Below are positions 29,581-37,623 of a stretch of 64,000 nucleotides of DNA, piece by piece (the stretch's first letter is position 1; every line of letters starts with the position of its first letter). The translations under genes and the position numbers were made by a program. The notes beneath the pieces are model-generated. The model saw only the letters and a list, made by a program, of their open reading frames with translations, had not been told where the DNA came from and ran no database searches. The DNA is from Paludibacter sp. GTDB taxonomy: Bacteria; Bacteroidota; Bacteroidia; Bacteroidales; Paludibacteraceae. Location of the stretch: the NCBI GenBank assembly GCA_028710415.1, contig JAQTUE010000003.1, positions 212,858 through 276,857 of the forward strand, read 5' to 3'.

Positions 29581-29600
29581 GAGGGGACTGTTGTCCCCTC
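29581..29600 (-). other. Leader hairpin upstream of rimP
   Basis: GAGGGGAC (29581-29588) pairs perfectly with GTCCCCTC (29593-29600) over a 4-nt loop, 23 nt upstream of the rimP start and downstream of the promoter. There is no T-tract, so it is more likely an mRNA structure than a terminator. Confidence 0.7.
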
Positions 29601-29620
29601 CTCCATATCCTAATTCTTTG

Positions 29621-29652
29621 CAAAAGTACAAAATAATTCTTTATCATACAAA
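29621..29652 (-). promoter_or_regulatory. Promoter of rimP-nusA-infB
   Basis: On the minus strand TTTG (29649-29652) and TACTTTTG (29621-29628) are 20 nt apart, an excellent match to the Bacteroides consensus. Transcription should start near 29614, leaving a leader of about 55 nt with the hairpin at 29581-29600. Confidence 0.75.
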
Positions 29653-29767
29653 GATTTATGATAAAAATTTACTAACTGCTTCTTTCGATTTAATTTTTTT
29701 TATACTTGAGTGCCGTTATTCAATCTATTTCTACTTATTTTCAGAATGAAGTCTATCCGGCATTTAT

Positions 29768-29798
29768 TTTGTAATCTTCTTAACTTAATCTATCTTTG
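29768..29798 (+). promoter_or_regulatory. Promoter of butyrate kinase
   Basis: TTTG (29768-29771), a 19-nt spacer and TATCTTTG (29791-29798) match the Bacteroides promoter consensus exactly. The start codon is at 29840. Confidence 0.8.
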
Positions 29799-29839
29799 TG
29801 ACACTGTAATTATTCATCACTCATTAATAATTATCTACT

Positions 29840-30904
29840 ATGTTTAAAATCTTATCCGTAAATCCCGGATCTACTTCCACTAAGTTTGCTGTATATGAAG
29901 ATGAAACGCTGGTCAGTCTGCATACCATCCGGCATACTCCCTCCGATCTGAAACCGTTTAAAACATTGTTCGACCAATACGAATTTCGTAAGAACCTGAT
30001 GCTCGATAAACTGAAAAGTGATGGTATCGATTTAACCGATTTATCCGCTGTTGTTGGACGGGGTGGTATGGTGCGACCTCTGGAATCCGGAGTCTATGAA
30101 GTGAATGATAAGCTGATCGCTGATTTAAAGACTCCCCACCGGGCTGAACATGCCAGCAACCTTGGTGGCGTGATTGCCCATGAAATTGCTGCTTCCATCA
30201 AAGGTTGCAAGGCTTTTATTGCCGACCCCATTGTGGTGGACGAGCTGGATGATGTAGCCAGAATCAGTGGTTTGCCCGAAATACCCCGTCGATCCATGTT
30301 TCATGCCTTGAACCATAAGGCCATTGCCCGTAAATATGCCGCTGCAAACGGTACTACCTACGATAAGTTGAAACTGGTCATTGCCCATCTGGGTGGTGGA
30401 ATCTCAGTGGCAGCCCACCGCTACGGGAAAGTGATTGATGTTACCCAGGGATTGGATGGCTATGGTCCTTTTTCCCCCGAACGTGCCGGTACCCTCGATG
30501 CAGGTTTGCTTGTCAGCCTTTGTTTCGATGGGAAGTATACCCAGGATGAAATCCGTAAACTATTGGTTGGCAATGGTGGCTTAATGGCTCACCTGGGAAT
30601 AAACGAAGAACTCATTGCTGAGAAAAGGGCTAGTGAGGGCGATCATAAGGCAAAGCTTGTCCTGGAAGCAATGGCTTACAATGTTGCCAAGGAGATTGGT
30701 GCCATGCTTGCAGTCCTTAAAGGGGAAGCTGATGCGGTGATCCTCACCGGTGGCATTGCCCACAGCAAGTTTATTGTGGATTACATAAAATCAATGATCT
30801 CCCCGTTGGCAATAGTTGCTGTCTATCCCGGTGAAGATGAAATGGAAGCACTTGCCATGAGTGGTTTGAGGGTGCTGAGAGGGGAGAAGAGTAAAGAGTA
30901 TTGA
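29840..30904 (+). CDS. buk: Butyrate kinase
   Basis: The 354-residue ASKHA-fold kinase matches Buk (about 356). NPGSTSTKFAVYED (8-21) binds phosphate, AHLGGGISVAAHRYGKVIDV and GPFSPERAGTLD are family signatures, and ILTGGIAHSKF lies in the C-terminal half. It interconverts butyryl phosphate and ADP with butyrate and ATP, giving ATP in fermentation. No phosphotransbutyrylase gene is adjacent, so the partner must be elsewhere or the enzyme may act on a branched or other acyl phosphate. It has its own promoter and a very strong terminator. Confidence 0.94.
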   Translation: MFKILSVNPGSTSTKFAVYEDETLVSLHTIRHTPSDLKPFKTLFDQYEFRKNLMLDKLKSDGIDLTDLSAVVGRGGMVRPLESGVYEVNDKLIADLKTPHRAEHASNLGGVIAHEIAASIKGCKAFIADPIVVDELDDVARISGLPEIPRRSMFHALNHKAIARKYAAANGTTYDKLKLVIAHLGGGISVAAHRYGKVIDVTQGLDGYGPFSPERAGTLDAGLLVSLCFDGKYTQDEIRKLLVGNGGLMAHLGINEELIAEKRASEGDHKAKLVLEAMAYNVAKEIGAMLAVLKGEADAVILTGGIAHSKFIVDYIKSMISPLAIVAVYPGEDEMEALAMSGLRVLRGEKSKEY

Positions 30905-31005
30905 TTAGTAGGTAGTAGGTAGTTGGTAGTAGGTAGTTGGTAGTTGGTAGTAAGTTGATTGAGTTGATTGAGTTTACCTGGACTATATAAGTTGAAAAAT
31001 AGAAT

Positions 31006-31050
31006 AAGATTCAGTTGTCCCAATACATGGGACAACTGAATCTTTTTTTT
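31006..31050 (+). terminator. Strong terminator after butyrate kinase
   Basis: A perfect 17-bp stem pairs 31006-31022 with 31028-31044 around a 5-nt loop, followed by a T-run to 31050. The arms contain CAGTTGTCCC and GGGACAACTG. The same inverted word pair occurs inside the BRO gene at 32191-32219. Hairpin element copy 2 begins at the next base. Confidence 0.92.
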
Positions 31051-31459
31051 AATGACTTTCGGCTTTTGCAACCAACTTTCAGTTATTTCTAAATTTATTC
31101 TGAATTGGCAGTTTTAATCTAATTTGAGGTTACAAATTACACCGTAGGTGTATTTTCGATTAACCCCCAGTGAAGCCTGCGGAACTGGGGGGAAATAAAA
31201 TATAAACTACCCAACTCCAGAGGAGTTGACCAAAAGAGAAAGTACTTAAACACATGGTTCTGTTGGTGAACTCTTACAGAGTTCTGTCTTTGATTTCATT
31301 CATTAACCCCCAGTTTCGCAGGCTCCACTGGGGGTTATGTACAGAATACTCCTACGGAGTAATATATGTATAGAATGTTTATTTCAATTAAGATCCAATG
31401 ATCAGATCAATACTAAAATATAATAAAACAAACTATGGGTGCAAAAGCCGATAGTCATT
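31051..31459. repeat. Hairpin element copy 2 (MITE-like, complete, loop inverted)
   Basis: Terminal inverted repeats of 25 nt lie at 31051-31075 and 31435-31459 and match at 22 positions. Inside are CACCGTAGGTG (31140-31150) and ACTCCTACGGAGT (31348-31360). The arms 31161-31191 and 31307-31337 enclose a 115-nt loop (31192-31306). The outer parts run in the same direction as copies 1 and 3, but the loop matches their reverse complement. No ORF is present, so it would depend on a transposase elsewhere. Confidence 0.88.
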
Positions 31460-31546
31460 TTTATTATACATTTTGATTTTTAGATTAATCAATTATTCAG
31501 CTTTCTTAAAATCCGGGGTTACCCGTTGCTAAAAGTTACTGTTACA

Positions 31547-32395
31547 TTATTCCAGCTCTAATTCCTCCCTGTTCTTATTTAAGCTGTGAATCGACTTTGC
31601 ATTCAGTGCTGTTACTACTTTTTTACCGGTGTTTGCTTCCAATTCCAGTAGGGCTACTTTGGCTACATTTCCTCCTTTAATGGCTACTTTTTTATTTTCA
31701 TCAAATGTTTCCGGCTTTACTACTGCTGAAATATCTTTAGTTGAAGCTTCCGCAAGCATATTGAGTATTAGCTCGGTATTGGTCATGTTATCCCTTAAAT
31801 TCTCTTTTTTTAATCCTTTTAGCTTTTTGTAAGCTTTGGTCGTTTTTCCTGCCCACGTTTCAGTAATAATATCAGTCAATGTGGCAAATTGTTGACCTTC
31901 TTTCATTCCACGAAGTTTCCATTCTTCTGTGAGCTCATTGCGAATCTCTATACTTTTCAGGCGTTGGTTAATCCAGCTATCCGAGTATCCCAACTTTTTA
32001 TATTGATACATGGCCCGGTTAATGGACTGCTCCGGGTCATGCAATTCATCAATCCGATCACTGGCTATTTCTGATAACCACAATTTAAAAGGTTCAGCCT
32101 TGGGAGAATGAATAGACTGAATTAACCGGAATAACTGTTCTGTATCTGCCACATCGGTCCAATACTTTTTCCCATCATTCGCAAGTATTTTCAGTTGTCC
32201 TATATTTTGGGACAACTGACTTCCTTCTTTATTAAGCTTTGTTTTAAGTGCATTCCAATACTTTCGGGGTCTGGGACTATCCGTCAGTACCTCTACAACA
32301 TCTACTACCGAGAAATACCAGATTTCTTGTTCATCGTCCCAAATTGTTCGAACAAGTTTCTCATCGAAAATCTTGATTTCATTTTTTTGAGTCAT
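31547..32395 (-). CDS. BRO-N / DinD-like domain protein
   Basis: ATG 32395 gives 282 residues; an upstream TTG is unlikely. The N-terminus (about 5-120) has the Bro-N pattern: IKIFDEKLVRTIWDDEQEIWYFSVVDVVEVLTDS with a RKYWNALK segment, as in phage antirepressors and DNA-damage-inducible protein D. The central region (RAMYQYKKLGYSDSWINQRL) and C-terminal Lys-rich part are common to stand-alone bacterial BRO proteins. It likely binds DNA; its role (phage-derived regulator or damage response) is unknown. Codons for SQLSQNIGQLK contain an internal palindrome that resembles the nearby buk terminator. Confidence 0.82.
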   Translation of the reverse strand: MTQKNEIKIFDEKLVRTIWDDEQEIWYFSVVDVVEVLTDSPRPRKYWNALKTKLNKEGSQLSQNIGQLKILANDGKKYWTDVADTEQLFRLIQSIHSPKAEPFKLWLSEIASDRIDELHDPEQSINRAMYQYKKLGYSDSWINQRLKSIEIRNELTEEWKLRGMKEGQQFATLTDIITETWAGKTTKAYKKLKGLKKENLRDNMTNTELILNMLAEASTKDISAVVKPETFDENKKVAIKGGNVAKVALLELEANTGKKVVTALNAKSIHSLNKNREELELE

Positions 32396-32562
32396 AATCA
32401 AATCGTTTAGGTGGTTTTAATAACTGGTTGTTCGATTTTTCTATCCTGAATTTTTTTAATCAGGACTTGTATAGTCAGAAAGAATAAATTGAATCATTTC
32501 CCAACTCTAAATCAGTAACGAAGATAGACAGAATTTTTCAAACCGTGATATTAAATTGCAAT

Positions 32563-33360
32563 TTATTCCAACGCATGGATCTGCATTAATATCTCCCTGG
32601 TGATTTCCTTGCGGCATGAACCAAAATCAGGATTAACCTCACTGCGCTTTTTTGTGATTCGTGTGGCAAAGAAGTACACATTGTCTTTGCGTTCCACAAA
32701 GCCTACCCACCAGCCGATATCCTTCCCGTTCGCCCTGGTCCAGCCGGTTTTTGAACGGATACAATACCTCTTAGTCTTTTCAGTAATCATGACTACTTTC
32801 AGAATGTCGGTATTCCGTTTTGAAAAAGGTGTTTTCCCTTCGTATACCCTGACCAGGAATTCTATCTGATTCCTGGGTGTCACACCAAATGACCCAAAGT
32901 TCCAGAAGTCGGTCCCTTTCTCCGATAGATTCCCGTTCCCATAGTGGCAGGCTTTCAAGTCATGGCTGTATCGTTCCTTGCCGATCCGTTTCGCCAGGTC
33001 AACAAACACCCAACCGGCTGATACCTCGAATGCCTTCTTGACGGTCATATCCCTGTAAATCTCCGGGCGGTAACCATACAGGATGGTATCCTGTTTTTCT
33101 GTAAACTTCACTGTTTCATTTTCATCGGTAATAACTCCTGATTGCAGGGCTATCAACAGGTTCACAATTTTAAACGTGGAAGCAGGCAATGTTGCTTTGT
33201 TTGCATCGGCTTCATCACTGTATATCCACTTTTTGTTTTTGTAATCGTAAATGGTCGTACTACCCTGCACCCTGCACTTTTTAAATGGGGAAACCTGATT
33301 CACCTGTGCTATGGCAAGTACAGAATATAGTAGTGTGAAGATAATACAGTTTAATCGCAT
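32563..33360 (-). CDS. Class D (OXA-type) beta-lactamase family protein
   Basis: The 265-residue protein has a signal peptide (MRLNCIIFTLLYSVLAIAQ) and the penicillin-binding fold. STFK (61-64) holds the nucleophilic Ser61 and the general-base Lys64. YGN (140-142) and KTG (204-206) are intact, and FW (152-153) matches OXA Trp154. The SxV motif of OXA enzymes appears as SAG (114-116). It should hydrolyse beta-lactams in the periplasm, but could be an ancestral intrinsic enzyme with narrow activity. It stands alone, with no integron, IS or regulator nearby, only REP-like repeats upstream. Confidence 0.9.
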   Translation of the reverse strand: MRLNCIIFTLLYSVLAIAQVNQVSPFKKCRVQGSTTIYDYKNKKWIYSDEADANKATLPASTFKIVNLLIALQSGVITDENETVKFTEKQDTILYGYRPEIYRDMTVKKAFEVSAGWVFVDLAKRIGKERYSHDLKACHYGNGNLSEKGTDFWNFGSFGVTPRNQIEFLVRVYEGKTPFSKRNTDILKVVMITEKTKRYCIRSKTGWTRANGKDIGWWVGFVERKDNVYFFATRITKKRSEVNPDFGSCRKEITREILMQIHALE

Positions 33361-33386
33361 TCGTTTGATATTAATTTATTAAACAA

Positions 33387-33528
33387 CCCCCAGCCCCTAA
33401 AGTAGAGATAAGAACCCCCAACCCCTAAAGGGGAGTTAAGTACCAGTATTTGTAATGATTCAAGTGCTACATCTTGGTTGATGGATTGTTTTTTTACTTT
33501 TCTTACTCCCCTTTAGGGGTTGGGGGTT
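33387..33528. repeat. Cluster of three REP-like palindromes
   Basis: Units at 33387-33407 and 33415-33435 (CCCCCAACCCCTAAAGGGG type, the first partly decayed) are in one orientation. The unit at 33506-33528 (CCCCTTTAGGGGTTGGGGG) is inverted. This REPIN-like pair fills the gap between the lipoprotein and beta-lactamase genes. Confidence 0.78.
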
Positions 33529-33540
33529 CTTCCTTTTATT

Positions 33541-34056
33541 TTAATGCCATTTGTAGTTTGTACCGGCTAAGGGGTCAATACTTTTAAAATCATTAAAATC
33601 CTTTTGCATGTTGTTTTCCCACCAGTCATTGTAAGCCTTGGCTGCCACTTCATGCGACAGGGTGTCATACACCAGCTTCATTTCGGTTGAATCCCTGAGT
33701 GCCAGTATCGGGTTTTGGGACGGAAACCTCATTATTAACCTGTCACTTTGTATAGCCACTGCCCTGATGGATTCAATGGTCCATAGCACATACATTCCCA
33801 GCTTACATTCCGGTGCATACAGCGATGAAATGCCATTGTGGGGAAAGTTCGTGATTACCCGGGTTTCATTCCTGTATGCAAGCAGTACCGGAATATCTTT
33901 GTAAGTAAAAGCAGGCAGGTTTAAAGAATCATACTGGTTTGCCTTCAATAATTCAATATATCTGTCCACCGTTAAACTGCTGATTTCCTTGTTGTCAGCA
34001 CAGCTTATGAATCCAACAAAAGTAATCAGTACAATGAATGTCTTTAATGTTTTCAT
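33541..34056 (-). CDS. Putative lipoprotein, resembles DUF4943
   Basis: ATG 34056 gives 171 residues beginning with a lipoprotein signal (MKTLKTFIVLITFVGFISC, Cys19). The mature part, with VDRYIELLKANQYDSLNLPAFTYKDI and CKLGMYVLWTIESIRAVA, resembles a Bacteroides family that I recall as DUF4943; I cannot confirm this without a search. Function is unknown; it is expected in the periplasm or outer membrane. It follows the NAD-kinase-like gene by 58 nt on the same strand but seems unrelated to it. Confidence 0.68.
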   Translation of the reverse strand: MKTLKTFIVLITFVGFISCADNKEISSLTVDRYIELLKANQYDSLNLPAFTYKDIPVLLAYRNETRVITNFPHNGISSLYAPECKLGMYVLWTIESIRAVAIQSDRLIMRFPSQNPILALRDSTEMKLVYDTLSHEVAAKAYNDWWENNMQKDFNDFKSIDPLAGTNYKWH

Positions 34057-34114
34057 GATTTCATTTTCCTTTAAAATGAATAGGGTTGTTCTCAAAGTCA
34101 AATCGTTAATATTT

Positions 34115-35038
34115 TTATCTTCTTGTTACTATTTTCGCCGTCTCTGGAGCTATTCCAATTGTTGCTATGGAGCCACTATTAAATTTCAGGAAGTCAGTTT
34201 CAATTCCATCACTGAAAATTACGCCATTTGCAGGCATTAATGATTCAATTGTCAAAACGTGTTGGTTCTTTATTATTCCTGATGTAATGCCGGTCTGTGT
34301 TCTCATGCTTTGAAAAGGTTCTCTAACCGCAAAAATCAATTCATTGTCTTTTAATTTTGGTCTTTTTGGTTTTAAATCTTTCTCAAACATACTTGTCAAG
34401 CCGTAAGCCATATTGAATATAGAACTTAACCAACCGGTCGAACCTGCTGGAGTTGATACAATAAGTCCACTTGATGATTGTTCTTCATGGTTGTTATTGT
34501 ATGATATTTTATACCTTGCAGAGATATGTGATGAAGCTCCTATAAACAAGTCATTAAAGGCTAGAATCCGTTGTCCGTCATTTAGTTTCGCTTCAGCAAA
34601 TCTCATGGTTTTCGATTGGTAATTCTTAGACATAACACTTTCCACACCTCCTATGAAGTTCGATGTGTCAAATGGCAACAGAACACCATCATATCTCTGT
34701 TTGTCCGGATTTACTGCCACAATTGGAATTCCTTTCGAGTATTTTGCAGTGTTGGCTACCAATCCATCTTGCCCAATAACAATTATTAGATTGTTTTCGG
34801 AAAATATGAATGAAGGCATAAAAGCTCTTTCAAGTGTTTTGTGCTTAATTACTGCTGAAAGCTGAGTTTGAAGAGAATTTAAAGATGCCTGAAATGTTTC
34901 ATGTTCATCTACATAGTCTTCAAAATTTCCTCCAAGTCGTTCAATGTAAAATTTGGCTTGTGCCTTAGTATTGAAACGTTCAATTAATGACTCAAGCCTT
35001 GTTTTATTTTTTACAATGATTGCATATTCTACACTCAT
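34115..35038 (-). CDS. NAD-kinase-superfamily protein paired with an SPFH protein
   Basis: The 307-residue protein has the diacylglycerol/NAD kinase fold. The usual GGDGT motif is GQDGL (89-93), keeping Asp91; the second motif is NDLFIG (162-167) and the third STPAGSTGW (195-203), all as in NAD kinases. The first about 70 residues form an extra helical region. Housekeeping NAD kinase has GGDG, and the changed Gly suggests altered substrate or activity. Its ATG overlaps the stop of the upstream SPFH gene (ATGA), so translation is coupled and the two proteins probably work together. It could phosphorylate NAD, or sense a nucleotide. Confidence 0.82.
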   Translation of the reverse strand: MSVEYAIIVKNKTRLESLIERFNTKAQAKFYIERLGGNFEDYVDEHETFQASLNSLQTQLSAVIKHKTLERAFMPSFIFSENNLIIVIGQDGLVANTAKYSKGIPIVAVNPDKQRYDGVLLPFDTSNFIGGVESVMSKNYQSKTMRFAEAKLNDGQRILAFNDLFIGASSHISARYKISYNNNHEEQSSSGLIVSTPAGSTGWLSSIFNMAYGLTSMFEKDLKPKRPKLKDNELIFAVREPFQSMRTQTGITSGIIKNQHVLTIESLMPANGVIFSDGIETDFLKFNSGSIATIGIAPETAKIVTRR

Positions 35039-36057
35039 TTCTTACTATCTTTCTTGTCGCTTAAAATTGAATCCAATAAATCAGGGCTGATATTTAGATT
35101 GCCGATTTTTCCTGCATTTTCAGCAAGTTCTCTAAATGCCAAAGAGATATTGAATTTTGGGTCAGGATTGTTATTCAAAGCAGTCAAAGTCTTCCAGTCA
35201 ATATCTTTGTATGGTTTCAACGTAGTTTCAATAACATAACCTTGCGTTTCGGCTTCTATCTTGTCGTTAGCTGTCTTTTGTTCAATAAGTTGTTTTCTCT
35301 GGTTTTCAACAGCAATATCTGCTTCCAATTTCATTTCTCGGAGTTTACGGTCGTTTTCTGCCTTCTGCACGTTAGACTCCATTTTCTTTTCGGCAATTTG
35401 TTTCTGCTTTTCTTCTACAGCAATTTCAGTATTCAATTCAGTCTCTTTGATTTTTCTTTCTTGTTCTACCGCAAAGTTCCTGCGTTCATAAATTGCCTGG
35501 TCAGCTTCTTGTTGTAATTTCTCTCTCGTTTCTGTTTCCAGTGCTCTCGCCATTTCAGGTGTTGCCTGAATAGCCAGGATATTTGCTCCTAAGATTTCGA
35601 TTCCTAACATCCCAATGGCTTGTGAAGATTTAAGTCCTTCTAAAATCTTTTCTTCTATGGATTTTGCAGATCGAATGGCATCTTTTAGTTTGATGCTGTG
35701 TATGTAAGACGAAGTTGTTGTTTGAGCTTCATTTACAATTCGTTGATTTAGTTTCTCAATATCATTTTTCTTGTATTGTCCATTGTCTTTAACAGTAAAA
35801 TCAAGTATATCGGCAAGTGTTTTTGGATTGCTGATTTTATAACTTATCTGTCCCTGAATTGAGACAGTCTGATAGTCGTAAGTTGATTCATTAAAGATAA
35901 ATGGCAAGTCGTTACTTCCCATTGGTATTGCTGCAATGGAGCTACTTGGGACAAAATAAAAGAATGAAAGCCCACGTCCTTCTCTTTTTATGTTTCCATT
36001 CGTAAAATGAAGCACATAAGTCATAGAATCAAATTTAATGTGTTGTATTCCGAACAT
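35035..36057 (-). CDS. SPFH/Band 7 domain protein
   Basis: The 340-residue protein has an SPFH (stomatin/prohibitin/flotillin) domain (about 1-175), with SIQGQISYKISNPKTLADILDF and GIEILGANILAIQATPEMARALE as landmarks. A long charged coiled coil follows (about 175-290). No transmembrane segment is evident at the N-terminus, which is unusual for the family, so it may be peripheral or soluble. SPFH proteins assemble into large rings or scaffolds. It overlaps the NAD-kinase-like gene by 4 nt, a coupling that points to a two-protein system of unknown role. Confidence 0.88.
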   Translation of the reverse strand: MFGIQHIKFDSMTYVLHFTNGNIKREGRGLSFFYFVPSSSIAAIPMGSNDLPFIFNESTYDYQTVSIQGQISYKISNPKTLADILDFTVKDNGQYKKNDIEKLNQRIVNEAQTTTSSYIHSIKLKDAIRSAKSIEEKILEGLKSSQAIGMLGIEILGANILAIQATPEMARALETETREKLQQEADQAIYERRNFAVEQERKIKETELNTEIAVEEKQKQIAEKKMESNVQKAENDRKLREMKLEADIAVENQRKQLIEQKTANDKIEAETQGYVIETTLKPYKDIDWKTLTALNNNPDPKFNISLAFRELAENAGKIGNLNISPDLLDSILSDKKDSKK

Positions 36058-36529
36058 ATTTTCAAGTTTTAATTATTTGTCTGTATCTATATTACCTTTT
36101 TTTTTATGCTACCTAACGTTCAGAGCTTTAGAATTTATGCTTATTAGGTATATTCTCTGTTTGAAATAAACTGTGTCAATTATCCACCTATTTAATTAAA
36201 TTCAGCCTCAAAGATATAAACAATCATTCACATTATCAACATTATTTTTAATTAATTTCTGATTTACCCACCTGGCTTTTTCCAAAACCAAAACCTACGT
36301 TCTGATCTGCGTATTAATCCCTGATTTTTTGCAGGTTGCATACTTTCCGGCAGGCATTTCCGGCAATGAGACCGATTTCGACAAGGGGTGATGGCGGGGC
36401 ATTCTATGTTAACCGCCATTCAAGCGGGAAAGTTTAAGGATGTTTTCACAATGTTTTCGTATTAATTTAGTTTTAACTTATTTGGGATATAAATATACTA
36501 TAGATATCTTAACCTTTTAATGATATGAG

Positions 36530-36584
36530 ATATCTAAGTTATATCTAAGATACATCTAAGATACATCTAAGATACATCTAAGAT
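36530..36584. repeat. Phased 11-bp direct repeats (ACATCTAAGAT), array B
   Basis: Five contiguous 11-nt units (ATATCTAAGTT, ATATCTAAGAT, then three ACATCTAAGAT) end in ACAAC at 36585-36589. The upstream flank TAACC-TTTTAATGATATGA also matches array A at 3299, 33 kb away, which has four units. Confidence 0.82.
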
Positions 36585-36649
36585 ACAACGTAAACATCGT
36601 GAAGACATCCTGCCCTGATTTTGAAACCAACAGGAAGCTGAAACTTAAT

Positions 36650-36698
36650 AACTAAAATGCCCTGATGGCTGCTTGCTATAAGGGCATTTTAGTTTTGA
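36650..36698. terminator. Hairpin with terminator character
   Basis: AACTAAAATGCCCT (36650-36663) and AGGGCATTTTAGTT (36681-36694) pair over 14 bp with a 17-nt loop. It is bidirectional in form. The nearest gene on either side is over 300 nt away, so what it terminates is unclear, possibly the exosortase transcript. Confidence 0.6.
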
Positions 36699-36912
36699 GA
36701 ATATAATTGTGATTGAATGAGGTAAAGATTATAAAATCGCAGGGAAGGAATTGATTACTTTGAGTAGGTTTGAACTGGAATGCAATTGGAAGAATTGATT
36801 GATTTTTTTTGAGTCCTAGCCCACCAATCCGTCAGCCGACGGAGGAGTAAGAGTACGAGTGCACTTTCACAAGCCATATACGATTCGAAAATTTTCAGAT
36901 ACTGCGTCTTAA

Positions 36913-36936
36913 CTCCCCCTTTGGGGATTGGGGGGT
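36913..36936. repeat. REP-like palindrome, single copy
   Basis: CCCCCTTTGGGG followed by ATTGGGGGGTC is a diverged copy of the dispersed CCCCTTTAGGGG element. Confidence 0.65.
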
Positions 36937-37020
36937 CAGGAATTAAATAAAAGGGATCTAGCTTATGCCAAGTATTTAACAAACATGTCACTATACAATC
37001 CGTGTGAGGTGGTGCTCAGG

Positions 37021-37623
37021 CTACGACTTCACCTTTGCCTGCATTAATTTCCTGGGGCGATCGACAATCATCTCTTCCCAATACACCCACATAAGGAAGA
37101 TGATACCGTAAAAGATGTATTTAAAAACGTGGACGTGCAGGAAGTGAAACCAATTGGGATGATTCTGGATGCAGGCAACGATAAACGCGATACGAAAAAT
37201 ATTAAAGGCATACACCAGTAGCAGGCTTAGGGGAATGAACCAGGCTTTCTTCCTCCAGGGGCCGCGGGAAAAGGCAATGATGCAAAAGCAAATGTAAGCC
37301 TGCTTCATGCCGGTGCATGCCCAAATGATCCGGACAGAATTTCCGTTCGCAAACTGGATGTTGTTCGTATCGGTTAGAGTTGCGGAAGATCCGAAGAAAT
37401 GGAGGAAAGCAATGGTCGCATGGGCCACGTGATGAGCCATCCATACAAAAGGGGCGGAGATATTGAAACCCCAGAAGGTGACCATGGAATCGACAGTGGG
37501 TGATTCATCGCCCAGTACATTGTATTTCCAAAAAAGGTTGGCTACCAGTAATGTAATAAAAAAGATAAGCACGCCACGAATCGGCTCAAGCTTTTTCTGA
37601 AAGTCGAATGTAGTTGGTGCCAT
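37021..37623 (-). CDS. Exosortase/archaeosortase family protein
   Basis: The 200-residue integral membrane protein has about five to six hydrophobic segments. The catalytic pattern of the family is visible: ACTGMKQ with Cys103, NIFRIAF with Arg144, and a His in FLHVHVFKY (163 or 165). Exosortases process and sort surface proteins that carry PEP-CTERM-like tails. No obvious tail-bearing target or EPS gene lies beside it, so it appears orphaned in the window. Bacteroidetes XrtF-like enzymes are the closest group I can suggest. Confidence 0.85.
   Translation of the reverse strand: MAPTTFDFQKKLEPIRGVLIFFITLLVANLFWKYNVLGDESPTVDSMVTFWGFNISAPFVWMAHHVAHATIAFLHFFGSSATLTDTNNIQFANGNSVRIIWACTGMKQAYICFCIIAFSRGPWRKKAWFIPLSLLLVYAFNIFRIAFIVACIQNHPNWFHFLHVHVFKYIFYGIIFLMWVYWEEMIVDRPRKLMQAKVKS

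Larger units (their letters stand above)
30905..31546. other. Intergenic stretch: simple repeat, terminator, hairpin element copy 2
   Basis: The 642-nt gap contains a GTAGGTAGTTGGTAG simple repeat (about 30906-30955), the buk terminator (31006-31050), hairpin element copy 2 (31051-31459) and about 85 nt of plain AT-rich sequence. No coding potential was seen. Confidence 0.75.
36058..37020. other. Long intergenic region with 11-bp array B and REP-like copy
   Basis: This 963-nt gap lies between two minus-strand genes. It contains array B (36530-36584), a hairpin at 36650-36694, a REP-like palindrome (36913-36936) and otherwise plain sequence, part of it GC-richer (36340-36430). A 78-codon minus-strand ORF at 36755-36991 runs through the REP-like copy and lacks convincing protein character. 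No RNA gene was recognised. Confidence 0.6.

Noticed and set aside
36755..36991. 78-codon minus-strand ORF in the SPFH-exosortase gap
   Set aside because: It reads through a REP-like palindrome and has no recognisable domain or promoter.
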